Shown piece after piece: positions 23,978-33,376 of a stretch of DNA of 64,000 nt. Position numbers and translations under genes: made by a program. The number at the start of each line of letters is the position of its first letter. Positions within the stretch are counted from its first letter, which is position 1. Under the pieces are notes generated by a model that saw only the letters and a list, made by a program, of their open reading frames with translations, was not told the DNA's origin and made no database searches. Source of the DNA: Collinsella sp. (GTDB taxonomy: Bacteria > Actinomycetota > Coriobacteriia > Coriobacteriales > Coriobacteriaceae); NCBI GenBank assembly GCA_018368345.1, contig JAGZEK010000007.1, positions 62,001 through 126,000 on the forward strand, written 5' to 3'.

Positions 23978-25699
23978 TTAACGGCGGGCCGCCTTAACAA
24001 GCTCGGCAACCTTGGCGGCGACCTCGTCAATCGCCACGTCCTCGCGCTCGCCCGTGGCACGGTCCTTGAGCTCAACGGTGCCATTCTTAAGGCCACGCTT
24101 GCCAAGCACCACCTGATACGGGAATCCCATAAGGTCGTTATCGGCAAACTTAAAGCCGGGACGCTCGTCACGGTCGTCGACGACGACCTCGATACCCTCG
24201 GCGCACAAGCCCTCGACGATTTGGTCGCAGACGGTTGCGCACTCCTCCTTCTTGGGATCGAGCGGAATCACAGCGACCTCGTACGGGGCAACGGAAACCG
24301 GCCAGACGATACCGTGCTCGTCGTTGTGCTGCTCCACGACGGCAGCAAGCGAGCGGGACACGCCCACGCCGTAGCAACCCATGATAAGCGGCTTCTCCTT
24401 GCCGTCCTCGTCCATAAAGGTGGCGCCCATGGCCTCGGAATACTTGGTACCCAGCTGGAAGACCTGCGAGACCTCGATGCCGCGAGCAGCAGAGAGCGGC
24501 TTGCCGCAGTGCGGGCAGGGATCGCCGGCAACGACGGTTACCAGGTCGGCCCACTCGTCGACGGTAAAGTCGCGCTCGGGGCAGGCACCGGTAAAGTGAT
24601 AATCGACCTCGTTGGCACCGCAGGTCCACTGCTTGGACTCGCGCAGGCTCTCGTCGCACACCAGGCGAATGCCCTCGGGCAGGTTAACCGGTCCGATAAA
24701 GCCCTTATGCAGACCGTAGGTCTGGAGCTCCTCATCAGTCATCATGCGATAGTCCTTGCCAAAGACATGCTCGGCCTTGCAATCGTTGAGCTCGTGGTCA
24801 CCCGGAACAATGGCCACGACGGGCTTGCCCTCGGCGTCGATGAGTGCCAGAGACTTGCGCGTACCGTTCTCGGGGAAGCCAAAGAACTTGGCGACGGCCT
24901 CAATGGTACCCATACCCGGAGTCTCGACCTTGGTGAGCGTGCCGTCGCCGGGGCCCTCGGTCACAACGACCTTGGTGCTTGCAGCCTCGTCATCGGCAGC
25001 AAAGCCGCAATCGTCGCAGTAGACGAGCGAGGCCTCGCCGGCGTCAGCCAGAGCCATGTACTCGACGGAGGTGTCGCCGCCGATCTCGCCGGAGTCGGCG
25101 ACAACGGGTAGAGCCTTGATGTAGCAGCGCTCGCAGATGTTGGCGTAGGCCTGCTTCATCTTGTCGTACTCCTCCTGCAGGCTCTCCTGCGTGGCGGAGA
25201 AGCTGTAGGCATCCTTCATGATGAACTCGCGACCGCGCATCAGACCAAAGCGGGGGCGGAACTCGTCGCGGAACTTATCCTGGATATGGTAGAGGTTGAC
25301 GGGCAGCTGCTTATAGGAGCGCAGCTCATTGCGCACCAGGGCGGTGACAGTCTCCTCGTGGGTGGGGCCCAGCACGAACTCGCGACCATGACGGTCGTCA
25401 AAGCGCACAAGCTCCTTGCCATAGGCATCGATACGGCCGGACTCACGCCACAACTCGGCATCGACCATGATAGGCATCATAAGCTCCTGGGCGCCGGCGG
25501 TGTCCATCTCGTCGCGCACGATGTTCTCAATCTTGCGAATCGAGCGCCATGCGAGCGGCAGGTAGGAATACAGACCGGCGGCCTCCTTGCGGATCATGCC
25601 GGCACGGAGCAGCAGGCGGTGGCTGGCGAGCTCAGCGTCCGCCGGATCCTCTTTAAGCGTCGGCGCATAGAGCTTAGACATATACATTGCTCGGGTCAT
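23978..25699 (-). CDS. proS: Prolyl-tRNA synthetase (bacterial type)
   Basis: 573 residues, bacterial class II type. Motif 2 and the catalytic core are seen in FVLGPTHEETVTALVRNEL and FRDEFRPRFGLMRGREFIMKDAYSF. An insertion (INS) domain at about residues 235-390 normally edits mischarged alanine. The C-terminal anticodon domain has EVAVIPLD and PYQVVLGKRGLKNGTVELKDR. The start ATG at 25699 follows the ispG stop directly, with the Shine-Dalgarno GAGGAG inside ispG. Confidence 0.97.
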   Translation of the reverse strand: MTRAMYMSKLYAPTLKEDPADAELASHRLLLRAGMIRKEAAGLYSYLPLAWRSIRKIENIVRDEMDTAGAQELMMPIMVDAELWRESGRIDAYGKELVRFDDRHGREFVLGPTHEETVTALVRNELRSYKQLPVNLYHIQDKFRDEFRPRFGLMRGREFIMKDAYSFSATQESLQEEYDKMKQAYANICERCYIKALPVVADSGEIGGDTSVEYMALADAGEASLVYCDDCGFAADDEAASTKVVVTEGPGDGTLTKVETPGMGTIEAVAKFFGFPENGTRKSLALIDAEGKPVVAIVPGDHELNDCKAEHVFGKDYRMMTDEELQTYGLHKGFIGPVNLPEGIRLVCDESLRESKQWTCGANEVDYHFTGACPERDFTVDEWADLVTVVAGDPCPHCGKPLSAARGIEVSQVFQLGTKYSEAMGATFMDEDGKEKPLIMGCYGVGVSRSLAAVVEQHNDEHGIVWPVSVAPYEVAVIPLDPKKEECATVCDQIVEGLCAEGIEVVVDDRDERPGFKFADNDLMGFPYQVVLGKRGLKNGTVELKDRATGEREDVAIDEVAAKVAELVKAARR

Positions 25700-26782
25700 T
25701 TATTTCTCCTCAATAAGCTTGTCGACCTCTGCCATAAGCGCGTCGACAATTTGGTCCTCAGCTACTTTACCAATGATCTGGCCATGCGAAAAGAGCAAGG
25801 CCTGGCCACGTCCGCAAGCAACGCCCAGGTCGGCATCAGAAGCCTCACCGGGGCCATTAACGGCACATCCCATGACGGCAATCGAAAGCGGCGCGGAATA
25901 GTTCTTAAGCCGCTCGGTGACCTCCTCGGCGATGGGAATGAGGTTAACCTGGCAGCGGGCGCACGTGGGGCACGAGACAATCTCGGGACCACGGCGACGC
26001 AGGCCCAGCGACTGTAGAATTCCCCAGGCGACCGGCGGCTCCTCAACCGGATCGGCCGTGAGCGACACACGCATGGTGTCGCCAATGCCTTCGGAAAGCA
26101 AGATACCCAAGCCTACAGAGCTCTTGATGGTGCCCTGAAGCTTGGTCCCCGCCTCCGTCACGCCCAGGTGAAGTGGAACGTGGGGAATCTCACGTGACAG
26201 GGCTCGATAGGTATCGAGCGTCGTTTGCACGCTATGGGCCTTGGCCGAAAGCACAATATTCGTAAAGCCGCGATCCTCAAAGTGCTTGACGAAGCGCTCG
26301 CTCGACATCACGAGCTTTTCGGGCTGCGTGAGGTCGTCGCGCTCGGCAATATCTTGCTCAAGCGAGCCCGCGTTCACGCCAATGCGAATCGCACAGCCCG
26401 CGGCACCCGCAGCATCGATCACCGCGTCAACCTTGGCCCAATCGCCGATATTGCCGGGATTGATGCGCAGCTTGGCGGCACCGGCCTCAACGGCACCAAT
26501 GGCGAGCTTATGGTTAAAGTGGATATCGGCGACAATCGGCACCGGAGACTCGGCACAGATGGTGCGGAAGCCCTCAAGCGCGGCCTCGGAGGGCACGCTC
26601 ACGCGCACGATATCGCAGCCAGCCTGCGCCAACGCGCACACTTGCGCAAGCGTTGCCTGGGCATCAGCGGTATCGGTGCAGGTCATAGATTGGACCACCA
26701 CCGGCGCGCCGCCACCGATCTGCACGCCGCCCACATGCACGGGGCGCGTCAGCTCGCGAGGCAAAGGATGGGATAAAGACAA
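25700..26782 (-). CDS. ispG: 4-hydroxy-3-methylbut-2-enyl diphosphate synthase
   Basis: 360 residues. It reduces methylerythritol cyclodiphosphate to HMBPP in the non-mevalonate isoprenoid pathway with a 4Fe-4S cluster. The TIM barrel carries VVVQSMTCTDTADAQAT and VADIHFNHKLA; the cluster ligands are CPTCARCQ and a later Glu in NGPGEA. The start is taken as TTG at 26782 with GGGGAG 8 bases upstream; GTG at 26791 sits on that site, and the longer extension has no similarity. Follows rseP by 13 bases. Confidence 0.93.
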   Translation of the reverse strand: MSLSHPLPRELTRPVHVGGVQIGGGAPVVVQSMTCTDTADAQATLAQVCALAQAGCDIVRVSVPSEAALEGFRTICAESPVPIVADIHFNHKLAIGAVEAGAAKLRINPGNIGDWAKVDAVIDAAGAAGCAIRIGVNAGSLEQDIAERDDLTQPEKLVMSSERFVKHFEDRGFTNIVLSAKAHSVQTTLDTYRALSREIPHVPLHLGVTEAGTKLQGTIKSSVGLGILLSEGIGDTMRVSLTADPVEEPPVAWGILQSLGLRRRGPEIVSCPTCARCQVNLIPIAEEVTERLKNYSAPLSIAVMGCAVNGPGEASDADLGVACGRGQALLFSHGQIIGKVAEDQIVDALMAEVDKLIEEK

Positions 26783-26795
26783 TCCAAACACTCCC

Positions 26796-28157
26796 CTACA
26801 GAATAAATCGAAGGATGTCGGAACGAAGCATATAGACAAACAGCAGCGCAAAGAGCGCGATGCCCACATAGCTCACAATCGTCTGGACCTTGAGCGGAAG
26901 CTCGCGGCCCGCAATCTTCTGAATGATCTCGATGACTAGCTTGCCGCCATCGAGTGGCGGGATGGGCAGCAGGTTCATAAAGCCAAGCGAGAACGAAATG
27001 AGCGCGGCAAACGACAGGAACGTTGCGGGGCCGGCAGCAGCAGCCTGTGAGGACATAACGCTAATACCCACGATCGAAGAAGACTGATCGAGAATCTCCA
27101 TCGTATGCTGCGGCTGGAGCAGGCGCATCACGCCCTCCGCTGTCTGCACGACGTAGGAGAACGACAGGCGAGCCGACGTGATGGGGTCTAAACGGACCAC
27201 CTGCGTAGAGACATACACACCTAGGCGCTCGTCCTCTTTGAGCGCAACCGTGGTCGAATGCTGCTTGCCGTCACGCTCGTACTCGATGGCGATATCGTCC
27301 TTACCGGCGGCCTTGCCGATGGCATCGTAGACATCCATCCAAGTAGAACATGAGACACCGTCAACCGAAAGGATCGCATCACCGGCCTCGATACCCGCCT
27401 TGGCGGCAATAGACCCCTCGTCAACCTGACCGATCACGTTGGTATCCATCGGCACGGTGACACCCGCAATGGAATAGATGCTCATAAGGAGCAAAAAACC
27501 CGTCAAGATATTGACGATAATGCCTGCGAGCAGCATAAAGGCGCGCTTGAGAAAGCCTTGGCCAAGATAGGTGTGCGAGCGTTCTTGCGCAAGGAACTCG
27601 GCCTCGCCGCACGGTAGCTCCCACACATCGCCCTCGGCAGTCGCATGTTCGCGATCGAAACGGCGACCATCAAAGGTGGTATAGCCTGCCGTGTCTCGTG
27701 GCAACGTCTGATATTTGGTGGGATAGTAGCTCGGCGAGGGCTTCTCCCCTTCCTCATACCAGGGCGCGATGGAGCCCCAGCCCAGCAAAAGGGCGCATGC
27801 CTCGAGCACATCCTCCTCGGAAAGTTCGAGCTCGACAGCAAGGTCGGCCACGGTCACGCGACCATGACGATAGATAGCCGCGAGCACGCGATCGGCGCAC
27901 GAAACATCGGTCGGATCCATACCGCAGATGGCAGCGTAGCCACCCAGCAGCAGCGGGGTCACGCCAAACTTGGTTCCAATGCGACGCGACGTGTAATGGA
28001 TGTCAAAGCGGCACGGCAGACCCAAAAAGAACTCGGTCACACGGACGCCGCAGGCACGCGCCGCCAAAAAGTGGCCGCCCTCGTGCAAAAACACGAGGAC
28101 GGAAAGCATCAGCAGGCCCCAAAAGACCGATGAGAGAACGCTCAGAACAGTATCCAT
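26796..28157 (-). CDS. rseP: RseP-type site-2 zinc metalloprotease with cytosolic insertion
   Basis: 453 residues. A membrane protease that cuts anti-sigma factors or other single-span proteins inside the membrane. The zinc motif HEGGH is at 25-29 in the first span; a PDZ domain follows (VDEGSIAAKAGIEAGDAILSV) and the second metal site is NLLPIPPLDGGK. Unusual is an extra segment at about residues 80-175, between the first membrane unit and the span FMLLAGIIVNILTGFLLL. Within it ADRVLAAIYRHGRVTVADLA and ELSEEDVLEACALL look like a winged helix. The start is taken as ATG at 28157; TTG at 28172 abuts AAGGA and is possible. Usual neighbours dxr and ispG. Confidence 0.9.
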   Translation of the reverse strand: MDTVLSVLSSVFWGLLMLSVLVFLHEGGHFLAARACGVRVTEFFLGLPCRFDIHYTSRRIGTKFGVTPLLLGGYAAICGMDPTDVSCADRVLAAIYRHGRVTVADLAVELELSEEDVLEACALLLGWGSIAPWYEEGEKPSPSYYPTKYQTLPRDTAGYTTFDGRRFDREHATAEGDVWELPCGEAEFLAQERSHTYLGQGFLKRAFMLLAGIIVNILTGFLLLMSIYSIAGVTVPMDTNVIGQVDEGSIAAKAGIEAGDAILSVDGVSCSTWMDVYDAIGKAAGKDDIAIEYERDGKQHSTTVALKEDERLGVYVSTQVVRLDPITSARLSFSYVVQTAEGVMRLLQPQHTMEILDQSSSIVGISVMSSQAAAAGPATFLSFAALISFSLGFMNLLPIPPLDGGKLVIEIIQKIAGRELPLKVQTIVSYVGIALFALLFVYMLRSDILRFIL

Positions 28158-28182
28158 AAAACGAAAAAGCAATCCTTATGGG

Positions 28183-29370
28183 TTAGGAACGGGTTGCGGC
28201 GAGCACCTGCGCAGCCTTTTCACGCGCCCACGCATCGATGTCGCGAAGCTGCTCAAACGAATCGACCACCTGCATATCGTGGGCGTCCATGCAGGATTCC
28301 ACAATGCGATCGATATCGGTAAAGCTGCAGCCATCGTGCAGGAAGGCATCGACGGCGACCTCGTTGGCGGCATTGAGCACGCACGGCATGGTGCCACCCG
28401 TCTTGCCGGCACGCTCGGCCAGTGCCAGACAGCGGAAGGTATCCATGTCGGCAGCATCAAACGTGAGCTGCCCCAGCTCGCGGAAATCGATACGAGGCGC
28501 CGGGGTATCCCAACGCTCGGGATACGAGAACGCGAACTGGATGGGAATACGCATGTCGGATACACCGAGATGCGCCATCACGGAGCCGTCGGCGAACTCG
28601 ACCATAGAGTGAATCTTGGACTGACGCTGCACGACCACGTTAATGAAATCGAGGTCGCAGTTAAACAGATGCATGGCCTCAATGCGCTCCAGGCCCTTGT
28701 TCATGAGGGTGGCGGAGTCAATGGTGATCTTGGCACCCATGGCCCACGTGGGATGCGCGAGGGCATCGGCACGCGTCACGCGATCGAGCTCGTCGCGCGT
28801 GCGGCCAAAGAACGGACCGCCCGAGCAGGTGAGCCAAATGCAGTGGGCCTCGCGCGGGTTCTCCCCCAGATAGCACTGGTAGATGGCGGAATGCTCAGAG
28901 TCGACCGGAATAAGCTGGCCCGGTTGTGCCAACGGCATAAGCAAGTCGCCACCGACGACGAGGGACTCCTTGTTGGCAAGGGCAAGGCGCTTATTCGAGG
29001 TCAAGGCCGCATGGCTCGCCTCGAGACCGGCGGCGCCCACAATAGCGACAAGCACGCAGTCGACATCGTCGCGATGCGCGAGCTCGCAAACCGCCTGCGC
29101 GCCAACGCCGAGCTTCGTTCCCTCGGGCAACTCCTGCAGCACGGCGTCATCGCCATGATCGACATCGGCCACGGCAACCGCCGGAACCGAGAACTCGCGG
29201 GCAGCGGCAACGAGCTCGGAGGTACTGGAGTTAACGGACAGCGCCGTCACCTGCAGGCGATCGGCATGCTGGCGGCACACATCGAGCGCCTGGGTGCCGA
29301 TAGAGCCCGTACAACCCAGGATGGCAACGCGAAGGCGTCCATCGGGGCCATACGTCGTCTGGAAGGACAT
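28183..29370 (-). CDS. dxr: 1-deoxy-D-xylulose 5-phosphate reductoisomerase
   Basis: 395 residues. It converts DXP to methylerythritol 4-phosphate with NADPH, the first committed step of the pathway completed by IspG. The NADPH-binding loop is LGCTGSIGTQALD; the metal and substrate region has ANKESLVVGG, PVDSEHSAIYQC and LTCSGGPFFGR, then MNKGLERIEA. All family motifs are present. The ATG shares one base with the cdsA stop (TAATG), so translation is coupled. Confidence 0.97.
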   Translation of the reverse strand: MSFQTTYGPDGRLRVAILGCTGSIGTQALDVCRQHADRLQVTALSVNSSTSELVAAAREFSVPAVAVADVDHGDDAVLQELPEGTKLGVGAQAVCELAHRDDVDCVLVAIVGAAGLEASHAALTSNKRLALANKESLVVGGDLLMPLAQPGQLIPVDSEHSAIYQCYLGENPREAHCIWLTCSGGPFFGRTRDELDRVTRADALAHPTWAMGAKITIDSATLMNKGLERIEAMHLFNCDLDFINVVVQRQSKIHSMVEFADGSVMAHLGVSDMRIPIQFAFSYPERWDTPAPRIDFRELGQLTFDAADMDTFRCLALAERAGKTGGTMPCVLNAANEVAVDAFLHDGCSFTDIDRIVESCMDAHDMQVVDSFEQLRDIDAWAREKAAQVLAATRS

Positions 29371-30284
29371 TACAGCACGCCTCCGATCATCAGCAACAGC
29401 TGCGCGGTAATGCAGCCGAAGATAAGCGAATCGCTACGATCGAGCATTCCGCCGTGGCCCGGGATAAGGTTGCCGGAATCTTTGACGCCCACACCGCGCT
29501 TGATGCGCGACTCGATAAGGTCGCCGATAACGCCCAGAATGGACACGACCACGCCGCACAGCAGCGCATAGGGCAGGCTGAGCTTGTAGAAGTGCGTCGC
29601 CCACAGGATGAGCCAAATCAAAACCGAGCCCAAGATGCCGCCGGCAAACCCCTCCCAGCTCTTTTTGGGAGAGATCTTGGGAACCATCTTGTGCTTGCCG
29701 ATACGGCTGCCCACGATGTAGGCAAACGAATCGGAGACCCAAAGGGACGCGCAAACGCCCACTGAAAGCAGGGCGCCGGCAAAACCGGGCACGGCATCGC
29801 GCAGCAGCACGATAGCCGACAGCATAAAGCCAGTGTAGATGGGACCCATGAGCGTCACGGCCACATCAGAGATGCGGGTACGCGGCGACCAGACATACCA
29901 AATGCCCACAGCGAGCATCAAGGCAAAAAGCAGGGCATTCAGCAACATCGAATCGCCCAACGCCGACAGCGGAAAGAGTACGGCGGCAGCGATACCCATG
30001 CGCTCGTTAGCCATCTTGCCATCGAGCCTTGTCATACGGAAAAACTCATAGCAGCACAGACCGCTCATGACAGAAACAAAGATGGCCGTGGGCACGATAC
30101 CCAAAACCAGGCACAGGATAAAGACAACGGCGTAGACGATACCGGCGGCGGCACGGGTAATAAAGCCCGCCAGCCACGAACCGGTGCCGCTCTTTGCTGC
30201 AGGTGCTCCCGCAGCGGCAGCCTTGCGCGCAGGCGCCGCGGAAACTGGCGTCTTGGGAGCAGATGCCTTGGGACGAACGGACAC
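29370..30284 (-). CDS. cdsA: Phosphatidate cytidylyltransferase
   Basis: 304 residues. It makes CDP-diacylglycerol for phospholipids. About eight membrane spans follow a 35-residue Ala/Lys-rich N-terminal tail (an extension not common in the family). The signature KDSGNLIPGHGGMLDRSDSL is near the C-terminus, and KKSWEGFAGG is the conserved cytosolic loop. The start is a GTG at 30284 with GAGGAGG upstream. It lies two bases after uppS. Confidence 0.96.
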   Translation of the reverse strand: MSVRPKASAPKTPVSAAPARKAAAAGAPAAKSGTGSWLAGFITRAAAGIVYAVVFILCLVLGIVPTAIFVSVMSGLCCYEFFRMTRLDGKMANERMGIAAAVLFPLSALGDSMLLNALLFALMLAVGIWYVWSPRTRISDVAVTLMGPIYTGFMLSAIVLLRDAVPGFAGALLSVGVCASLWVSDSFAYIVGSRIGKHKMVPKISPKKSWEGFAGGILGSVLIWLILWATHFYKLSLPYALLCGVVVSILGVIGDLIESRIKRGVGVKDSGNLIPGHGGMLDRSDSLIFGCITAQLLLMIGGVL

Positions 30285-30286
30285 GA

Positions 30287-31081
30287 TTAAGCCTCCTCGG
30301 TCTTGCTCAGTCCACCAAACCTACGGTCACGGCCCTGATAGGCCAAAATGGCGTCGACAAGGCCCCAACGATCAAAGTCGGGCCAATAGGTATCGGTGAC
30401 GTAGAATTCGGAATAAGCCACCTGCCACAGCAGATAGTTCGAAAGGCGCAGCTCACCAGAGGTGCGAATCACAAGCTCAGGATCGGGAAGGCCGGCAGTA
30501 TAGAGGTGGGAAGCCACCATATCGTCATCAATTGCAGCGGGATCGATCTTACCGGCGGCAGCGTCGAGTGCGATCTGACGGACAGCGCGGGTAATCTCGG
30601 CACGCGCGCCGTAGTTGACGGCAAGCGCCAGCGTCATACCGGTGTGATCGGAGCACTCGGCTAGACCGCGTTCAAAAACGTCGCGAGTCTTCTTGGGCAG
30701 CGCTGAAATATCACCCAAAAAGACAACACGCACGTTTTCGCGCTTCAGAAGCGGCAGCTCGTCGATAAACGTCTTGGCAAACAGGTGCATCAAGACGTTG
30801 ACCTCATGCTGCGGGCGGTTCCAGTTTTCGGTAGAAAACGCATAGGCCGAAAGCACGTCGACGCCCAGACGCACGCATGCGGTAATAATCTCGCGAAGGG
30901 AGACGATACCCGCCTTGTGGCCCTCGGTGCGTGCAAGACCACGCGACGTGGCCCAACGACCGTTGCCGTCCATGATGCACGAGATATGGTGCGGAATGTT
31001 ATTGAGGTCAAGGTCGGAAAAACCGACGCCCGCAGGGGCGTCGGCAAAGTACTCGACCAGTTTATGCTCGTCGTATTGCAC
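30287..31081 (-). CDS. uppS: Isoprenyl (undecaprenyl) diphosphate synthase
   Basis: 264 residues. A cis-prenyltransferase that makes the lipid carrier for peptidoglycan. The catalytic Asp lies in SCIMDGNGRWA, followed by RTEGHKAG and YAFSTENWNRP; the C-terminal part has ELVIRTSGELRLSNYLLWQVAYSE. Start GTG at 31081 with GGAGA upstream, just after the frr stop. Confidence 0.96.
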   Translation of the reverse strand: MQYDEHKLVEYFADAPAGVGFSDLDLNNIPHHISCIMDGNGRWATSRGLARTEGHKAGIVSLREIITACVRLGVDVLSAYAFSTENWNRPQHEVNVLMHLFAKTFIDELPLLKRENVRVVFLGDISALPKKTRDVFERGLAECSDHTGMTLALAVNYGARAEITRAVRQIALDAAAGKIDPAAIDDDMVASHLYTAGLPDPELVIRTSGELRLSNYLLWQVAYSEFYVTDTYWPDFDRWGLVDAILAYQGRDRRFGGLSKTEEA

Positions 31082-31082
31082 C

Positions 31083-31619
31083 TTAGATCTCCATGACCTC
31101 GGCTTCTTTTTCCTTCAGAAGCTCCTCGACCTTGGCGACATACTCATCGGTATGCTTCTGGACCTTGGCCTGCTCGCGACGGACATCGTCCTCGGTGAGC
31201 TCCTCATCGCGCTCGAGCTTGTTGTTGAAGTCGCGACGGATGTTACGGATAGACACCTTGGCCTGCTCGGCGTACTCGCGGCACTCCTTGACGAGCTCGC
31301 GACGGCGCTCCTCAGTGGGAGCCGGGAACGGAAGACGAACGACGGTGCCATCGGAGTTGGGGGTAATACCCAGATCGGAAGCGCCGATGGCCTTGACGAT
31401 AGCGTTGATGAGGGCCTTGTCCCACGGCTCGATGAGCAGCATGTGAGCCTCGGGGGTCTTGACGGCGGCAACCTGCGTGACCGGCGTGGGAACACCGTAA
31501 TAATCGACGGTGATGTCGGACAGAATGTTGGCATTGGCGCGGCCGGTACGAACCTTGGAGAAGTTATGCTTGAGGGACTCGAGCGACTTGTCCATGTGGG
31601 CGGTGATGTTCTCTGCCAT
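31083..31619 (-). CDS. frr: Ribosome recycling factor
   Basis: 178 residues. It splits post-termination ribosomes together with EF-G. The signature KVRTGRANANIL is in the first long helix, the beta domain has YYGVPTPVTQVA, and the protein ends with the helices VSIRNIRRDFNNKL and VEELLKEKEAEVMEI. The order pyrH-frr-uppS-cdsA is the widespread one. Start ATG at 31619. Confidence 0.97.
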   Translation of the reverse strand: MAENITAHMDKSLESLKHNFSKVRTGRANANILSDITVDYYGVPTPVTQVAAVKTPEAHMLLIEPWDKALINAIVKAIGASDLGITPNSDGTVVRLPFPAPTEERRRELVKECREYAEQAKVSIRNIRRDFNNKLERDEELTEDDVRREQAKVQKHTDEYVAKVEELLKEKEAEVMEI

Positions 31620-31621
31620 GC

Positions 31622-32344
31622 TTAATCCTCCTGATAGACGAGCGTGCCGACGGGCTCACCCGAAAGCGCGCGCTTGACGGTGTCCTCGCCATCGATGTTG
31701 AGGACCAAAATAGGCATACGGTTATCCTGGCACAGAGCCGTAGCCGTGGAATCCATAACCTGCAGGCCGCGAACGAGAACCTCGTGATAGGTAATCTTGT
31801 CAAAACGGACGGCATCGGCGCACTTGACGGGATCCTTGTCGTAGATGCCGTCAACCTTGGTGGCTTTAATCAGAATCTCAGCGCCGATCTCGCACGCACG
31901 AAGAGCCGCGGCGGTGTCGGTCGTAAAGTACGGATTGCCCGAACCGGCGGCAAAAATAACGACATTGCCCTTGGAAAGGTGGTTGATGGCGCGACGGCGA
32001 ATATAGGGCTCGCAGATCTCGTTCATCTGGATAGCGCTCATCACGCGGCAGGGAACATCGTTATGCTCGAAGGCATCCTGCAGAGCAAGCGCGTTCATAA
32101 CGGTTGCCAGCATGCCCATGTAGTCGGCCTGAGCACGCTCCATGCCACCGGCAGCGCCGGCCATGCCACGGAAAATATTGCCGCCGCCGACAACGACGCC
32201 GACCTCATGGCCAACGGCGAGCAGCTCCTTGACCTGCTTGGCAAGATGGTCGGTAACCTTGGGGTCGATGCCATATTGGCCGTCGCCCATCAGTGCTTCG
32301 CCGGAAAGCTTAAGAAGCACGCGTTTATATCGGATGTCGGACAA
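31622..32344 (-). CDS. pyrH: Uridylate kinase
   Basis: 240 residues. An amino-acid-kinase-fold enzyme turning UMP into UDP. KRVLLKLSGEALMG, VVVGGGNIFRG and AAGSGNPYFTTDTAAALRA mark the phosphate and nucleotide sites. Its start is a TTG at 32344 supported by a strong AAAGGAGG 6 bases upstream. First gene of a long run to proS; separated from rpsB-tsf by a terminator and by a perfect palindrome (32385-32400, GGCTCT-GATA-AGAGCC). Confidence 0.96.
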   Translation of the reverse strand: MSDIRYKRVLLKLSGEALMGDGQYGIDPKVTDHLAKQVKELLAVGHEVGVVVGGGNIFRGMAGAAGGMERAQADYMGMLATVMNALALQDAFEHNDVPCRVMSAIQMNEICEPYIRRRAINHLSKGNVVIFAAGSGNPYFTTDTAAALRACEIGAEILIKATKVDGIYDKDPVKCADAVRFDKITYHEVLVRGLQVMDSTATALCQDNRMPILVLNIDGEDTVKRALSGEPVGTLVYQED

Positions 32345-32403
32345 AGCGATCCTCCTTTAATTAGACTCTCAATATGATATCAAAGGCTCTGATAAGAGCC
32401 ATG

Positions 32404-32437
32404 AAAAAGCAGGCTGTGAGTAAAACCCACAGCCTGC
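32404..32437 (-). terminator. Terminator of rpsB-tsf
   Basis: AGCAGGCTGTG pairs with CACAGCCTGCT over a 9-base loop, and TTTTT follows on the minus strand; 24 bases after the tsf stop. Confidence 0.9.
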
Positions 32438-32461
32438 TCATTACCAGCTACAAGAGCTTAT

Positions 32462-33331
32462 TTACTCGCCACGGACCAGACGGTCAAAGGCAACGACGGT
32501 AATGGTGTCGCCGAGCTCCTTGGAGACCTGCTCAGCGTACTTCTTGATGGTGAGGGAGCTGTCCTTGATGAACTCCTGCTCGGTGAGCACGGACTGCTTG
32601 TAGAACTTCTCCAGACGGCCGACAGCCATCTTCTCCTGGATAGCCTCGGGCTTGCCGGACTCGGCAGCCTGAGCCATGTAGATCTGCTTCTCGTGCTCGA
32701 CGGTCTCGGCCGGAACCTGATCGCGGGTAGCGCAGATCGGGGCGACGGCGGCAACCTGAAGGGCAACGTCGTGAGCGAAGGCCTTGAAGGACTCAGCCTG
32801 AGCGGTCTCGGCCTTCTCGAAAGCAAACTCGACGAGGACGCCGATCTTACCACCCATGTGGATGTAAGAAGCGAGCGCGCCGTTCTCGGCCTTGCGGGCA
32901 GCGAAGCGGGAGATCTTCATGTTCTCGCCCATGATGTGAATCATCTCGGTGAGCTCGGAGGAAACGGTCTCCTCGCCCATCGGCTTCTCGAGCAGAGCGT
33001 CGACGTCAGCAGGCTCGGTGGTGGCGACAACCTCGGCGACCTTGGAAGCAAAGCCGGTGAACTTGGCGTTGGAGCCAACGAAGTCGGTCTCGCAGGAGAG
33101 CTCGAGCAGAGCGCCGGTCTTGCCATCCTCGGAGACGAACGCGGCGACAGCGCCCTCGTTGGTCTCACGGCCAGCCTTCTTGGCAGCCTTGGCAAGGCCG
33201 TTCTTACGAAGAACGTCGACAGCGGCGTCCATGTCGCCGTCAGCCTCGACGAGAGCCTTCTTGCACTCCATCATCGGGGAGTCGGTCATCTCGCGGAGCT
33301 GCTTGACCATAGCGGCGGTAATCTGGGCCAT
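32462..33331 (-). CDS. tsf: Elongation factor Ts
   Basis: 289 residues. The guanine-nucleotide exchange factor of EF-Tu. The N-terminal UBA-like domain has MVKQLREMTDSPMMECKKAL, the core holds the EF-Tu contact region ALLELSCETDFVGSNAKF, and the rest is the two-lobe core with HDVALQVAAVAP. The start ATG at 33331 has AAAGGAA upstream; the in-frame codon at 33346 overlaps that site. Second gene of rpsB-tsf. Confidence 0.97.
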   Translation of the reverse strand: MAQITAAMVKQLREMTDSPMMECKKALVEADGDMDAAVDVLRKNGLAKAAKKAGRETNEGAVAAFVSEDGKTGALLELSCETDFVGSNAKFTGFASKVAEVVATTEPADVDALLEKPMGEETVSSELTEMIHIMGENMKISRFAARKAENGALASYIHMGGKIGVLVEFAFEKAETAQAESFKAFAHDVALQVAAVAPICATRDQVPAETVEHEKQIYMAQAAESGKPEAIQEKMAVGRLEKFYKQSVLTEQEFIKDSSLTIKKYAEQVSKELGDTITVVAFDRLVRGE

Positions 33332-33376
33332 TGTGGTTCCTTTCAAAGAGATGAAAAAGAATTAACTAAGACTGAT

